From positions 434,001 to 498,000 of the forward strand of contig CAVSWP010000011.1 of the NCBI GenBank assembly GCA_963731665.1: a stretch of DNA of 64,000 bases, written 5' to 3'. Shown piece by piece: positions 8,690 to 17,299 of this stretch. Source of the DNA: Chersky-840 sp035604715. GTDB taxonomy: Bacteria; Actinomycetota; Acidimicrobiia; Acidimicrobiales; UBA8190. Positions within the stretch are counted from its first letter, which is position 1; every line of letters starts with the position of its first letter. The notes beneath the pieces were generated by a model. That model saw only the letters and a list, made by a program, of their open reading frames with translations, did not search any database and was not told the DNA's origin. The position numbers were made by a program, and so were the translations under genes.

Positions 8690-9256
8690 CTCACTACCCT
8701 GGCGAAGGTGGAGAGGAAGAGCTTCGCCGACATGGACTGCTCGGTGGCCCAATGCCTCGAGATTGTGGGCGAATGGTGGAGCATGCTCATCGTGCGCGAC
8801 GTCTTCTTGGGCGTGAGCCGCTTCGATGACTTCCAGAGGCGCCTCGGCATCTCCCGCAACATCCTCCAGCAACGCCTTTCCCGCCTGGTCGAGGCCGGGG
8901 TGCTGGTGAGGGTGCCGTACTCCGAACACCCACCACGACACGACTACCGGCTCACCGACAAAGGGCGCGATCTGTGGCCCGTCCTGACGGCCATGCGGCA
9001 ATGGGGCGATCGCCACGCCGCTCCTGCGGGCCCACCCCTAAAGGTGGTGCACAGGGCGTGCGGATCGGCGTCGGACGCGGTCCTGGTGTGCGGATCGTGC
9101 GGAGAACGGGTCGGCCCCAGAGACGTCGATGCCACCGCCGCCCCCGGACGTGATCACAGCAAGGTTGTTGCCGCCCCGGTGCGCGAAAGGGATCTGACGC
9201 CCGGCCCTGGTGGCGGGGGTCTACGAGGCGGCGGCACGCAAGCTGACGGCCGGTGA
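8684..9256 (+). CDS. HxlR-family winged-helix transcriptional regulator
   Basis: A 190-residue protein from the ATG at 8684. It shows the HxlR pattern CSVAQCLEIVGEWWSMLIV, then RFDDFQRRLGISRNILQQRL and the wing YRLTDKGRDLWPV. A C-terminal extension carries HRACG and CGSCGERVG, a Cys/His pattern seen in part of this family that may bind metal. The last 40 residues are low-complexity and may be non-conserved. It is divergent from a truncated MFS exporter, the typical regulated partner, and an inverted repeat overlaps its start. It probably senses a small toxic or redox-active compound. The target pump is now broken, so the regulator may be an orphan or act elsewhere. Confidence 0.85.
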   Translation: MQLTTLAKVERKSFADMDCSVAQCLEIVGEWWSMLIVRDVFLGVSRFDDFQRRLGISRNILQQRLSRLVEAGVLVRVPYSEHPPRHDYRLTDKGRDLWPVLTAMRQWGDRHAAPAGPPLKVVHRACGSASDAVLVCGSCGERVGPRDVDATAAPGRDHSKVVAAPVRERDLTPGPGGGGLRGGGTQADGR

Positions 9257-9258
9257 CC

Positions 9259-11445
9259 TCAGAGGCTGTTGATATCGCCGGGTGTGAGGTTCAACAAGGT
9301 GAACGGTGCCGGCCGGCCCTTGCCCGACGTGGCGACAAGGGTGGGGGTGTCGGCGACGGCGAGGGTCATCGACACATGGGCGGTGGACCCACCGATGTTG
9401 ACAGGTACCGCCAGCACCGGCTGGCCCCCGGTGGTCCGGCACGTCACCCCACCTCGGCCCGGGACAGCCCTGAGAGTCAGCGTGTGGAGCGTGCCGTCCT
9501 GGGCCAGGCAGCTCGCCACTGCCGAGTCAGGCCGGCTGATGTCGGACGCGAACGAGTCACGACGGTCATTGCCGTCGAGTGGCGCGACGATGAGGGTGTG
9601 CGGGGTTCTGGGGAAGCGCACGCTGGCCGCCCCCCTACCGACACCCAGCGTCAAGACGAACACTGTCCTGGACAGCGGCGCCTGCGCCAGACGTAGCCCT
9701 CCCCGGTCGATACACACAAGACCACCGGCGCCGCGCAGGCGGACGTCCACCTGGGCGCCACGGGACTGGTAAGGACCAAAGCATCCGGCGAACCACCCGA
9801 GTTTCTTCAGCCGAGGTGACGGTCGGTAGTAGACGAAACCCGAGACGGGGTCTGTCACGGTTGTGTAGCCCATACGGAGCAGCAGGTTGTACTTCCACAG
9901 GACCGACCCGTCGTAGCGCGCTTCGTCGGACGTGTAGGTCGTGGTGCTCCCGAATGCGTAGAAGGGTCGGACGAGGGCATACCGCCCCGTCAGGAGGTTG
10001 TTGGTGAACCACCTCGGCGTGTAGCCGGCGGCGAGGATGTCGTCGATGTCCCCTGCCGGATAGGCAGGTGCCTGGGGGGACACCGAGAGCGAGGGATAGC
10101 TCTGGTCGAAGACCGCCTCTCCCCTGTCGACGGCGGCGTAGAGGAACGGGTCCATACTGGGCCAGGTGGTCTGCGCATCGTGGAGGTCCGGCGGCCCGGG
10201 TATGACGTGGGACAGAGGGTCGATGCCGGCCAGGAGCACGCCGCAGGCCAGCGCGGCGGCGGCCACATGCCTGACCGACGGGCGCAGCACGAGAAGCAGC
10301 ACGGCGCACCCGAGCGTCAGCGTCCATACCGGTCCGGCCAGCTGGTTGGCGTCACCACCCAACTTGGCCTCGGCGATGATCGCCGTGGGTATTGGGCTGA
10401 CAGCAAAGACCACAGCCGCCGCCGCCACGACGATATGGCGGCGCCTGTTGGGCTCCGGTTGCGCCCACAGCAGCGAGCACGTCACGCATACCGCGAGCAC
10501 TACCAGGGCGGCAAGGGGCAGCGTGAGGACCCGGAGGCTCTGTCTGATCTGGGACCCGATCGGAGTGAACCTGGCGTAGCGGAGGGGGTCGCCCACGAGC
10601 AGGTCAAAGGCCCATCCGCGGCTCGCCACCTGCAGGGCGATCCCGAACAGCACCGACGAGCCGACGAATGTCATTAGGACTGTCGCCGAGCTGAACCACT
10701 TTCGCCATGTCCAAGTCCGTCCCGACTCAACCAAGGCTGGCACGACAATCATGAGACCAGACACGACAACGCAAGGCACGATCGTGGTCTGCTTGGAAAA
10801 GACCGAACCGGTCAGCAGAAGCCCTGTGGTCACCATCTGCCTACCGGACAGCCCTTCAGGCGACAAGAGCCCCCGGAAGGTGATCGTGCCGGCGATCACC
10901 AGCAGGCACCACGCCAGCTGGTCGACGCCGTAGGCGTACACGCCCGACAACGCGGTAAGCCCACCAAATGACACGGCTACGACGAAGCTCATCGTAACGA
11001 GACGGCTCTCCCACCGACGCGCTGCAAACCACATCATGTGGATCAGAGCGGCCATCGACACGGCGATGGCTAGCATGGACAGGACCTGCTCCCATCCCTC
11101 CCACCAGTAGATCTTCAGCAGTCCGGCGAACACGAAGGTGAACAACGGCGTGTAGGAGTAGCCGACGAATTGCGTCGCAGGATTCCCGTACGGAAGATGC
11201 CCCGTAGCGACTGCCTTGGCGTCGGCCACGATGTTGTCGGCATAAAAAAGCCAGGGGTGTCGCACGAAGCAGATACCGATCAGGCTGACCAAGAGGTTAG
11301 CGACAAAAATCACCGCAATCGCCGTCGCTCCGAACACCAACAGGCGATCGAGTAGACGCCTCGCCAGTGGAAGAGCCCGAAGTGCATCGGCGTGTTCCGT
11401 GGACTCGGTCTCGGTCACCCCGTTCGTCGACATATGGCTATCCAC
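9259..11445 (-). CDS. Large polytopic membrane protein, GT-C glycosyltransferase-like
   Basis: A 728-residue protein beginning MDSHMSTNGVTETES, with about ten or more membrane helices (for example LLDRLLVFGATAIAVIFVAN and PVWTLTLGCAVLLLVL), then a soluble region of about 300 residues at the C-terminus. The layout and the segments NLLVSLIGICFVRHP and LPYGNPATQFVGYSYTPLF resemble membrane glycosyltransferases that use polyprenyl-linked sugars (ArnT/GT39-like or DUF2029-like). No exact family can be named. The start could also be the second ATG four codons in. It ends the polysaccharide island and stops 3 bp from the convergent HxlR gene. A role in sugar transfer outside the membrane is inferred from topology and neighbours. 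Confidence 0.7.
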   Translation of the reverse strand: MDSHMSTNGVTETESTEHADALRALPLARRLLDRLLVFGATAIAVIFVANLLVSLIGICFVRHPWLFYADNIVADAKAVATGHLPYGNPATQFVGYSYTPLFTFVFAGLLKIYWWEGWEQVLSMLAIAVSMAALIHMMWFAARRWESRLVTMSFVVAVSFGGLTALSGVYAYGVDQLAWCLLVIAGTITFRGLLSPEGLSGRQMVTTGLLLTGSVFSKQTTIVPCVVVSGLMIVVPALVESGRTWTWRKWFSSATVLMTFVGSSVLFGIALQVASRGWAFDLLVGDPLRYARFTPIGSQIRQSLRVLTLPLAALVVLAVCVTCSLLWAQPEPNRRRHIVVAAAAVVFAVSPIPTAIIAEAKLGGDANQLAGPVWTLTLGCAVLLLVLRPSVRHVAAAALACGVLLAGIDPLSHVIPGPPDLHDAQTTWPSMDPFLYAAVDRGEAVFDQSYPSLSVSPQAPAYPAGDIDDILAAGYTPRWFTNNLLTGRYALVRPFYAFGSTTTYTSDEARYDGSVLWKYNLLLRMGYTTVTDPVSGFVYYRPSPRLKKLGWFAGCFGPYQSRGAQVDVRLRGAGGLVCIDRGGLRLAQAPLSRTVFVLTLGVGRGAASVRFPRTPHTLIVAPLDGNDRRDSFASDISRPDSAVASCLAQDGTLHTLTLRAVPGRGGVTCRTTGGQPVLAVPVNIGGSTAHVSMTLAVADTPTLVATSGKGRPAPFTLLNLTPGDINSL

Positions 11446-11681
11446 TCACGAGATATCTCGCCGCGCCTTCGGTGACGCAGCCTGGAACCCAGACACCACA
11501 CAGATCGCATACGGTAGCGTGGGTAGCCTTCCGGCGTGGGGGGAGCGTTACGGTGCATGTGGGCCTCCGGCGTTTCGTGTGTTGTTTCGAGAGCTTCACA
11601 CTTGCCCAGGGGGCCCACATGTTAGTGGATGTCAATAACGTCCCGGCCACCACACTTAGTCACAAGTTTCACAGTCACACG
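11446..11681. other. Intergenic spacer with a long interrupted hairpin
   Basis: No gene is seen in these 236 bp between the two large membrane-protein genes, which read the same way. The main structure is the inverted repeat at 11556-11621. Short AT-rich tracts next to the 608-residue gene's stop are visible. A promoter for the 728-residue gene may lie here, but no clear -10/-35 pair stands out. Confidence 0.4.
11556..11621. repeat. Interrupted inverted repeat CATGTGGGCC ... GGCCCACATG
   Basis: Perfect 10-bp arms at 11556-11565 and 11612-11621 enclose 46 bases. Inside them a second pair, GTGTG and CACAC, can pair around a 15-base loop, giving a long two-tier hairpin. It lies about 60 bp downstream of the 608-residue membrane gene. 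It could act as a processing or termination structure, though no T-run follows. A palindromic operator for the downstream gene is the other option. Confidence 0.45.
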
Positions 11682-13508
11682 TCAAAAAAGCACGTGCCAG
11701 ACCGTCGGCAGGGTGATCAACAGGACCTGTGACTTGGTAGAAGACACCTCAATAGCGATGCGCGGGTCACTAGGGATATGCAGATAAGAGACGGGACGCC
11801 AGCGTCCTTTGGACTCGCCGACCGATATCGTGGTGTACGCGTTATAACTTATTGGCAGGGCAAGGATGGTGGGCTCATTGCAGGTTACGGTCAGCTGAAT
11901 CCGTAGAGACTCGAAGTCGGTGCTCTTGGGTTCAACGACTGTGCACTTGGTCGTGGACGGTGACTCAGCCCCTCCTCCTCGTTCGGAGTTGCGCGTATTA
12001 CCAGATAGGGGCTCCGCTAAATCATGAGTCGCGAGCAGACGTCCATAGGTTAACAGAGTCGTAAGCGACGATTGCTTCTTGACCTGAGGCAGGTACTCGG
12101 CGTCGTATAGCAACGGTGGCCGTCCAAAGGTTTGATAGCGGGGCGCAACCAAAAGCGGACTCGGAATAAATCCATAGTTCCGGAATGTCGACAGTAGTGG
12201 CGACAACACGATCAGTGACGCCAGCCACCCGATAGAAAGGACGGGCATGACAAGGGCTGCAATTCTGCTCGACCGGTGATAGACGACATCTGCGAGCATC
12301 ACCACCACGACGATGCCGAGCGGAATGATAAACGCCATCAATCGCCATGGGAATTGCAAGAGTTCGAGCGTCCGGACGGTCCGGTAGATCGGCTTTGCCG
12401 CGGGCAATTGTAGGAACATATACACCATGAGGCTTCCGAACAGGAACACCATCACGGGCAGAGAGCGACGCGTACCGAGAGCGTGACGTTGGCGCACGAC
12501 AGCGACCAGCAGAAACGGCAGCGCAAGAGCGATCGGTATCCAAATGGCGAAGTCGATCTGAACGGCCAGTGTCTCTGGTCGAACTGGTGTGCGGCTTGCA
12601 TAGTCCGTGAGCCACCGAAAATCGCTTAGCCAAAAGTAGTCGAGGGGTCTGACAACATTCCGCGAAGCCAAGAATGGACCTTGCATGGCCTTCAACGTCG
12701 GATCGTAGTAGCGATTGAATCTCAGCGCGGCCAGGAAGAAGGGGGACACGATCAAGGCAACAGTCACCACTGAGATCAGTAGACGTCTGCCTATCTTCTT
12801 GAGGCCAGACAGGCCTCCGATCGCCACATAGGTCAGAATGGCACCCACCAGCACGATAATCGAAAAGACCGCGATCAGGTTATGCGCAAAGACGAGCAAC
12901 ACCATTATTGGAATGAGCGCGTACGATGCCAAGCGAGCTGTTACCAGCTTCAGGCACCACCACAGCAACCACGGAACGAGCATCATGGCGGAGAACTCAG
13001 CGAAGTCACCCCGCACCAGCCATTCGGTAAACGAGTAGTTGGTGAAGATCAACCCGAGCGCTCCCACGACGATGAGGGGCTTTCGGCTCGTTATCAAGCT
13101 CAATGCCGCGCGCATCCCATAGACACCAACAACCATGAACACGCCGATGCTCACCACAGTTACCGCTTTGATGTTTCCGATCAACAGGTCTAGGAAGCCG
13201 GATACCACAAAGAAAGCCTTGTCGTAATAGAGCAGGATGGGACTACCGAGCCCGTATGCGTCACTACCTGACCAGACCGGAAAGAAGTCGAGCTGTCGAA
13301 AGTGTGCGGCGTAGATCTGCGTCCTAAGGAATTGGGTGGCAGCGTTATCGTTGTCAGGCCAACCCGCGTGACGGCCGACGATGGAGAGGCTAAGTGCGAT
13401 CATCGACAGTGAGACAAGTGCAAACCCGGTCTCAAAGGTCCATCGACGTCGCGCAGAGGACAACCCAGTCATCTCGGCATCGGCGCGCACCTGATCGGTT
13501 GCCAACAT
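11682..13508 (-). CDS. Polytopic membrane protein resembling the PTPS-related (PF10131-like) family
   Basis: A 608-residue protein with about a dozen predicted membrane helices and a C-terminal soluble segment of about 130 residues. The stretch RQLDFFPVWSGSDAYGLG followed by SPILLYYDKAFF matches the luminal motif I associate with membrane proteins annotated '6-pyruvoyl-tetrahydropterin synthase related', which resemble GT-C glycosyltransferases. Despite that name no pterin chemistry is implied. The start at 13508 is the first ATG; an ATG 12 codons later is possible. Codon use is clearly less GC-rich than in the window's core genes. It lies in the polysaccharide island and probably handles lipid-linked sugars or their export; this is inference from topology and context. 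Confidence 0.68.
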   Translation of the reverse strand: MLATDQVRADAEMTGLSSARRRWTFETGFALVSLSMIALSLSIVGRHAGWPDNDNAATQFLRTQIYAAHFRQLDFFPVWSGSDAYGLGSPILLYYDKAFFVVSGFLDLLIGNIKAVTVVSIGVFMVVGVYGMRAALSLITSRKPLIVVGALGLIFTNYSFTEWLVRGDFAEFSAMMLVPWLLWWCLKLVTARLASYALIPIMVLLVFAHNLIAVFSIIVLVGAILTYVAIGGLSGLKKIGRRLLISVVTVALIVSPFFLAALRFNRYYDPTLKAMQGPFLASRNVVRPLDYFWLSDFRWLTDYASRTPVRPETLAVQIDFAIWIPIALALPFLLVAVVRQRHALGTRRSLPVMVFLFGSLMVYMFLQLPAAKPIYRTVRTLELLQFPWRLMAFIIPLGIVVVVMLADVVYHRSSRIAALVMPVLSIGWLASLIVLSPLLSTFRNYGFIPSPLLVAPRYQTFGRPPLLYDAEYLPQVKKQSSLTTLLTYGRLLATHDLAEPLSGNTRNSERGGGAESPSTTKCTVVEPKSTDFESLRIQLTVTCNEPTILALPISYNAYTTISVGESKGRWRPVSYLHIPSDPRIAIEVSSTKSQVLLITLPTVWHVLF

Positions 13509-13832
13509 GGACCAGTAATCTACAACTCCGCCGGCAATGTCGGAAGAATGAGAATGTCAACTCGATTATGCCTCGCGAGATTGATGTAGTTCAGCCATTC
13601 AAGGTGTCGTGAGCTTTTCAGGCGATACGCCTGGTCACGCCCCAAATCGGGAGTGCTAGTTTCATGGCTCTCGGGAAAGCTCAGCGTCGATCCAACATGC
13701 GTCTGACCGGACCGCCTTGGTTGGTCCACCTGACCTGGACCCCGGTTAGGTGGATCATCAAACGGGGTCCCGTCACAGGCGGCTGACCACCGGCACGCCA
13801 CCGTCGACCGCGGCCCCCGGCATGAACAGTGC
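13509..13832. other. Intergenic stretch with a hairpin and possible insertion-element relic
   Basis: No gene is seen in these 324 bp. The arms at 13723-13735 (GGTCCACCTGACC) and 13744-13756 (GGTTAGGTGGATC) pair over 13 bases (11 Watson-Crick, 2 wobble) around an eight-base loop. The adjoining text TGACCTGGACCCC is reminiscent of IS3-family termini, so this may be the scar of an element that separated the glycosyltransferase from the membrane-protein gene. The resemblance is weak. Confidence 0.3.
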
Positions 13833-14561
13833 CTATGCGGCGTCGCGCAGGTCGTGAGATAGGCGAAAAAGGTCGAGGAAGGTTCGAGCGACCAAATGGG
13901 GTGTAATGGCAGATGGCCGGCCGCCAGCCCTGGCGAAATGTCGAACGGGAACTTCGGTGACGACAAATCCTTCGATTAGTGCGCGCGCAACCAACTCAAC
14001 TTGAAGAAAGTCGCCACGAGCCTTGAGCGCGGGAACCAGTGCGTCGATCACGCGGCGTCGTACCAACATGCACGAATCAATATCGGACAACGTAAGTCCT
14101 ACTAGCCGCTTCACCAACCAATTATAGGTTGCTGACATGGCCCGACGCTGCAAGTTGTCGGCACGAGGTATACGATTCGTACACACGATGTCAGCCGTGT
14201 TGAGCGCCGGGAGACAAGAGCCCAGTTCTGATGGCAATACCTGGAGGTCAGCGGGTATGAAGAACGCGACATCACCAATGGAGGCTTGGAAGCCTCGCAT
14301 GATACAGCGCTGAGGACCCACGTTTCTCTCGGATGCGAGAAGGCGCACGCGCGTGTCATTTGCAGAAGCCGCTGCCACCAGGTCCCGCGTTTCATCCGTG
14401 GAGGCATCGTCGACTACGACGACCTCTCCGGCGATGCCCAATGTCTCAAGTTCTAGTAGCGACTTGTCAATGACGGAGATGATGCATTCTTGCTCATTGT
14501 GGGCCGGAATTACGAAACTCACAGATTGTATCAACGGAAACATAGATTCCACTTCTGTCAT
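13833..14561 (-). CDS. Family 2 glycosyltransferase (dolichol-phosphate-mannose-synthase-like)
   Basis: A 242-residue GT-A fold enzyme with VSFVIPAHNEQECIISVI and VVVDDASTDETRDLV, and the divalent-metal region FFIPADLQVLPSE. In it the usual DxD-like pair is represented by D-L-Q after Ala. No C-terminal membrane helices are seen, so it is the short, soluble type. The start ATG (14559-14561) overlaps the aminotransferase stop in an ATGA arrangement, which indicates coupled translation. It probably transfers a nucleotide-activated sugar to a polyprenyl phosphate or growing glycan; donor and acceptor are unknown. It ends the four-gene overlapping block of the polysaccharide island. Confidence 0.85.
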   Translation of the reverse strand: MTEVESMFPLIQSVSFVIPAHNEQECIISVIDKSLLELETLGIAGEVVVVDDASTDETRDLVAAASANDTRVRLLASERNVGPQRCIMRGFQASIGDVAFFIPADLQVLPSELGSCLPALNTADIVCTNRIPRADNLQRRAMSATYNWLVKRLVGLTLSDIDSCMLVRRRVIDALVPALKARGDFLQVELVARALIEGFVVTEVPVRHFARAGGRPSAITPHLVARTFLDLFRLSHDLRDAA

Positions 14562-15664
14562 TGGATGGCGTCCAAAACCACATCAACGACGCGGTGCTGC
14601 TGAGAATCAGTTATCCCAGGAAATAAGGGAAGCGAAAGGAGTTCCATCGCTGCCCGTTCTGCCACCGGAAGCACTAACGAGTCTCCTCCTAACACTCGCA
14701 TTGGCGGTTGCTCGTGAATCGGAACAGGATAGTGAATGCCAGCAGCAATGCCATTGTTCGCGAGGTGTCTGAACACTTGGTCGCGCTTGGAAATGCGAAT
14801 CGCGTAAATATGCCAGGCATTCTCGAGGTCTGTCGTAACTGGAGGCCGGCGAACTATCGACGATCCCGAGAAGAAACTTTCATAGCGGAGCGCGGCTTCT
14901 CGACGCAAGGTGTTCCACTCGTCTAAGTACCGAAGCTTCACATGCAGTACCGTTGCTTGAAGCGCATCGAGACGAGAGTTTCTCCCCCACAGTTTGTGAA
15001 CATATTTTTGAGAACTTCCGTGGTCGCGCAACAGTCGAATCCGATCTGCTATCGCTGGGTCATTGGTCAGGACGGCTCCGCCATCTCCATAAGCGCCGAG
15101 ATTCTTTCCAGGATAAAAGCTCGTAGTGATGAGATGGCTGTGAGCGCCAAAGTTGTAGTTACGGCCGCGGGCTCCGTGGCATTGGGATGCGTCCTCTATT
15201 ATGAATAGTCCTTGCTCAGTGGCAAGCTGAGAAATGGCGGGCACATTCGCAAGCTGCCCAAAAAGATGCACAGGCATGATAACGCGCGTTCGCGGCGTAA
15301 TGGCGGCACGTATTGCTTCGACGTCGATTAACAGATCCATATCGTTGACATCAACGAGTACGGGCACCGCACCAACCTGCACAACAGCCGCGGCAGATGC
15401 GATAAAGCTATTCGTTGGAATGATTACCTCGTCCCCCGGACCAACATCGAGAGCCCTAAGGCCGAGTTCCAGGGCGTCCGTACCGTTTCCGACACCGATC
15501 GCATCCCGGAAACCCCAATACCCCGCAAAAGCAACTTCAAAATCTCTCACAACTGGACCGAGAATAAATCTCCCGGCGTCCATTGCCGCGTACAGAAGTG
15601 GCTCAACTTCGGCCCTGATCTGGCTGTGTTGCCACCTCAGATCCACGAATGGAATTTCTACCAT
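14558..15664 (-). CDS. DegT/DnrJ/EryC1/StrS sugar aminotransferase (WbpE/WlbC-like)
   Basis: A 368-residue PLP enzyme of the sugar-aminotransferase class: IPFVDLRWQHSQI at the start, GNGTDALELGLRAL (cofactor pocket), and VHLFGQLANVPAI. The PLP lysine motif is SFYPGKNLGAYGDGGAVLT, with the Lys at about residue 188. It would add an amino group to a 3-keto (or 4-keto) nucleotide sugar. The genes before and after it encode a sugar dehydrogenase and an N-acetyltransferase, which is the set that makes UDP-2,3-diacetamido-2,3-dideoxy-glucuronate in the WbpA-B-E-D pathway. I therefore favour a 3-keto sugar acid as substrate; this is inference. It overlaps the upstream dehydrogenase by 7 bases and the downstream glycosyltransferase by 4. 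Confidence 0.88.
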   Translation of the reverse strand: MVEIPFVDLRWQHSQIRAEVEPLLYAAMDAGRFILGPVVRDFEVAFAGYWGFRDAIGVGNGTDALELGLRALDVGPGDEVIIPTNSFIASAAAVVQVGAVPVLVDVNDMDLLIDVEAIRAAITPRTRVIMPVHLFGQLANVPAISQLATEQGLFIIEDASQCHGARGRNYNFGAHSHLITTSFYPGKNLGAYGDGGAVLTNDPAIADRIRLLRDHGSSQKYVHKLWGRNSRLDALQATVLHVKLRYLDEWNTLRREAALRYESFFSGSSIVRRPPVTTDLENAWHIYAIRISKRDQVFRHLANNGIAAGIHYPVPIHEQPPMRVLGGDSLVLPVAERAAMELLSLPLFPGITDSQQHRVVDVVLDAIQ

Positions 15665-16710
15665 TCGATGGCGACCTCAGTACCGCGCTGCTGCATTGAG
15701 GTGTTCATCGCCTCGACTGCAGCGATGACGGGTAGCGCCGACCGGCCAGTGGCGCGTATCTCCGGCGAACCCAATAGGCAAGCCCTAATGAAATGGGCAC
15801 ATTCTTCACGCAGTGGTTCCGTTGCTTCAACGAATGGGATAGTGACATCACCGTCGCGTATGATGGCTAGAAATGCACCATACGTATCGATGAATCCCTC
15901 AGAATCGGGGTCGATACCCTTGTCGTAAAGCCTGATCGGCTCGGCCGAACTCGTGTCGTCCATGACAGCCATCTTTCGACTACCCACCAACACAAGCTCT
16001 CTCGTCTTGACGGGGTTCAGCCACGAAGCATTGATATGCACCAAGCAGCCGCCAGGATAGGTCAGAGTCGCAAATATGGTGTCCGCACGATCAGAGTTAA
16101 TCCACGATCCCCCGCGTGCCGAGACAGCTACCGGAGCCGTGTCAAGCAGGAAATTTGCGATGCTGACATCATGCGTGGCGAGATCCCAGGCAACATTGAC
16201 ATCGATATTGGACGGACCCAGATTGGTCCGTACCATCGAAATATACCGGACATCGCCGATTGTGCCGTCTTCAATGTACCGCTTGAGCCGCAAAATCGCT
16301 GCGTTGTAGAGGAATACGTGTCCAACTGCGAGCACGACTCGTCGTTCGTCGGCGAGATTACACAAAAGATACGCGGACGGTAGGTCGGCTGCCAGCGGCT
16401 TCTCGACAAGGCAGTGCTTTCCGTTGTTGAGTGCCTGGCTGGCGAGCTCGAAGTGAGTCGTCGCAGGCGTGGCAATCATGATTGCATCGATTGAGGGGTC
16501 GCTCAATACCTCGTCCGCTTCGCTGGCAACACGGATCGAGGGATAGCGCATCGCAACCTTTTCGCGTCGATCCTCTCGCTGATCAACTATGGCAACTAAT
16601 TCACTGAGATGATGCTCGTAGACGTTCCTAATCAGGTTTGGGCCCCATCGCCCCGCACCGATTACGGCAACTCGGAGTCGTCTCTGACCTTCACGAATTT
16701 TCTCAGTCAT
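15658..16710 (-). CDS. Gfo/Idh/MocA oxidoreductase, likely UDP-sugar-acid 3-dehydrogenase (WbpB/WlbA-like)
   Basis: A 350-residue protein with a Rossmann start (LRVAVIGAGRWGPNLIRNVY), the LVEKPLAADLPSAY signature, then VGHVFLYNAAILRLKRYI and DVAWDLATHDVSI-like residues (DVNVAWDLATHDVSIANFLL). This pattern resembles WlbA/WbpB enzymes that oxidise C3 of UDP-GlcNAc uronate. It overlaps the acetyltransferase by 8 bases and the aminotransferase by 7, forming a tight unit. No UDP-GlcNAc 6-dehydrogenase (WbpA) is in the window, so the uronic-acid precursor would have to come from elsewhere. The pathway assignment rests on the three-gene combination, not on any single residue. Confidence 0.82.
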   Translation of the reverse strand: MTEKIREGQRRLRVAVIGAGRWGPNLIRNVYEHHLSELVAIVDQREDRREKVAMRYPSIRVASEADEVLSDPSIDAIMIATPATTHFELASQALNNGKHCLVEKPLAADLPSAYLLCNLADERRVVLAVGHVFLYNAAILRLKRYIEDGTIGDVRYISMVRTNLGPSNIDVNVAWDLATHDVSIANFLLDTAPVAVSARGGSWINSDRADTIFATLTYPGGCLVHINASWLNPVKTRELVLVGSRKMAVMDDTSSAEPIRLYDKGIDPDSEGFIDTYGAFLAIIRDGDVTIPFVEATEPLREECAHFIRACLLGSPEIRATGRSALPVIAAVEAMNTSMQQRGTEVAIEW

Positions 16711-17227
16711 GATTGTGAAGACACTGTCCGTCGGGTTTGCCTGTCATCCGCTTGCCACATTTGCACACCCATCCAACCAGGTGAGACGGTGATCCAACGA
16801 CAATGCTAAAGGGCTGCACGTCACGCGTGACCACCGAACCTGCGCCGACCATCGACCACTCACCAATCGTGACCCCGCACCTAATCGTACAGTTCGCACC
16901 GATACTCGCCCCTTCTTGCACGAACGTCGGCGTCAAGAGCCACTGGTCGTTATGAGCACGGGGAAATAGGTCGTTTGTGAACACCGCTGAAGGCCCCACA
17001 AAAACGTCATTGGCGAGTGTGACGCCGGAATATACGGAAACGTGATTCTGGATGCGGCAACGACTACCAATGACAACGCCGTCATCAATGTACACAGACA
17101 TTCCTAACTGCGTAGCATCGCCGATGCGCGCACCGGACCGGACATGGCAAAAATGCCAGATGCGAGCATCGTCACCAATGTGTGCACCAGGCTCGATAAT
17201 CGCCGACGGATGAACGAACTTTGGCAT
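16703..17227 (-). CDS. Hexapeptide-repeat N-acetyltransferase (WbpD/WlbB-like)
   Basis: A 174-residue left-handed beta-helix enzyme. It begins MPKFVHPSAIIEPGAHIG and continues through imperfect hexapeptides (DARIWHFCHVRSGARIG, GVVIGSRCRIQNHVSVYSG). It then has VFTNDLFPRAHN and GAGSVVTRDVQPFSIVVGSP, as in enzymes that acetylate the 3-amino group of UDP-GlcNAc3NA. A C-terminal pair of cysteines (WVCKCGKR) is present, as in several family members. It is the first gene of the overlapping acetyltransferase-dehydrogenase-aminotransferase-glycosyltransferase unit. No ribosome-binding site precedes the ATG, and a -10-like TACAAT lies 8 bases upstream, so a leaderless mRNA is likely. Confidence 0.87.
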   Translation of the reverse strand: MPKFVHPSAIIEPGAHIGDDARIWHFCHVRSGARIGDATQLGMSVYIDDGVVIGSRCRIQNHVSVYSGVTLANDVFVGPSAVFTNDLFPRAHNDQWLLTPTFVQEGASIGANCTIRCGVTIGEWSMVGAGSVVTRDVQPFSIVVGSPSHLVGWVCKCGKRMTGKPDGQCLHNHD

Positions 17228-17235
17228 AGAAAACT

Positions 17236-17241
17236 ATTGTA
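17236..17241 (-). promoter_or_regulatory. Candidate -10 box (TACAAT) for the sugar-biosynthesis operon
   Basis: On the minus strand TACAAT lies eight bases before the acetyltransferase ATG, so transcription would begin at or within a base or two of the start codon. The gene lacks a Shine-Dalgarno sequence, which fits a leaderless message. No clear -35 is visible at 16-18 bp. Confidence 0.35.
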
Positions 17242-17299
17242 CCTCTTGTAACACCAGTCGATTTGAGCATCGCGCCGATCAGAATGTTGACTCGGCCAC

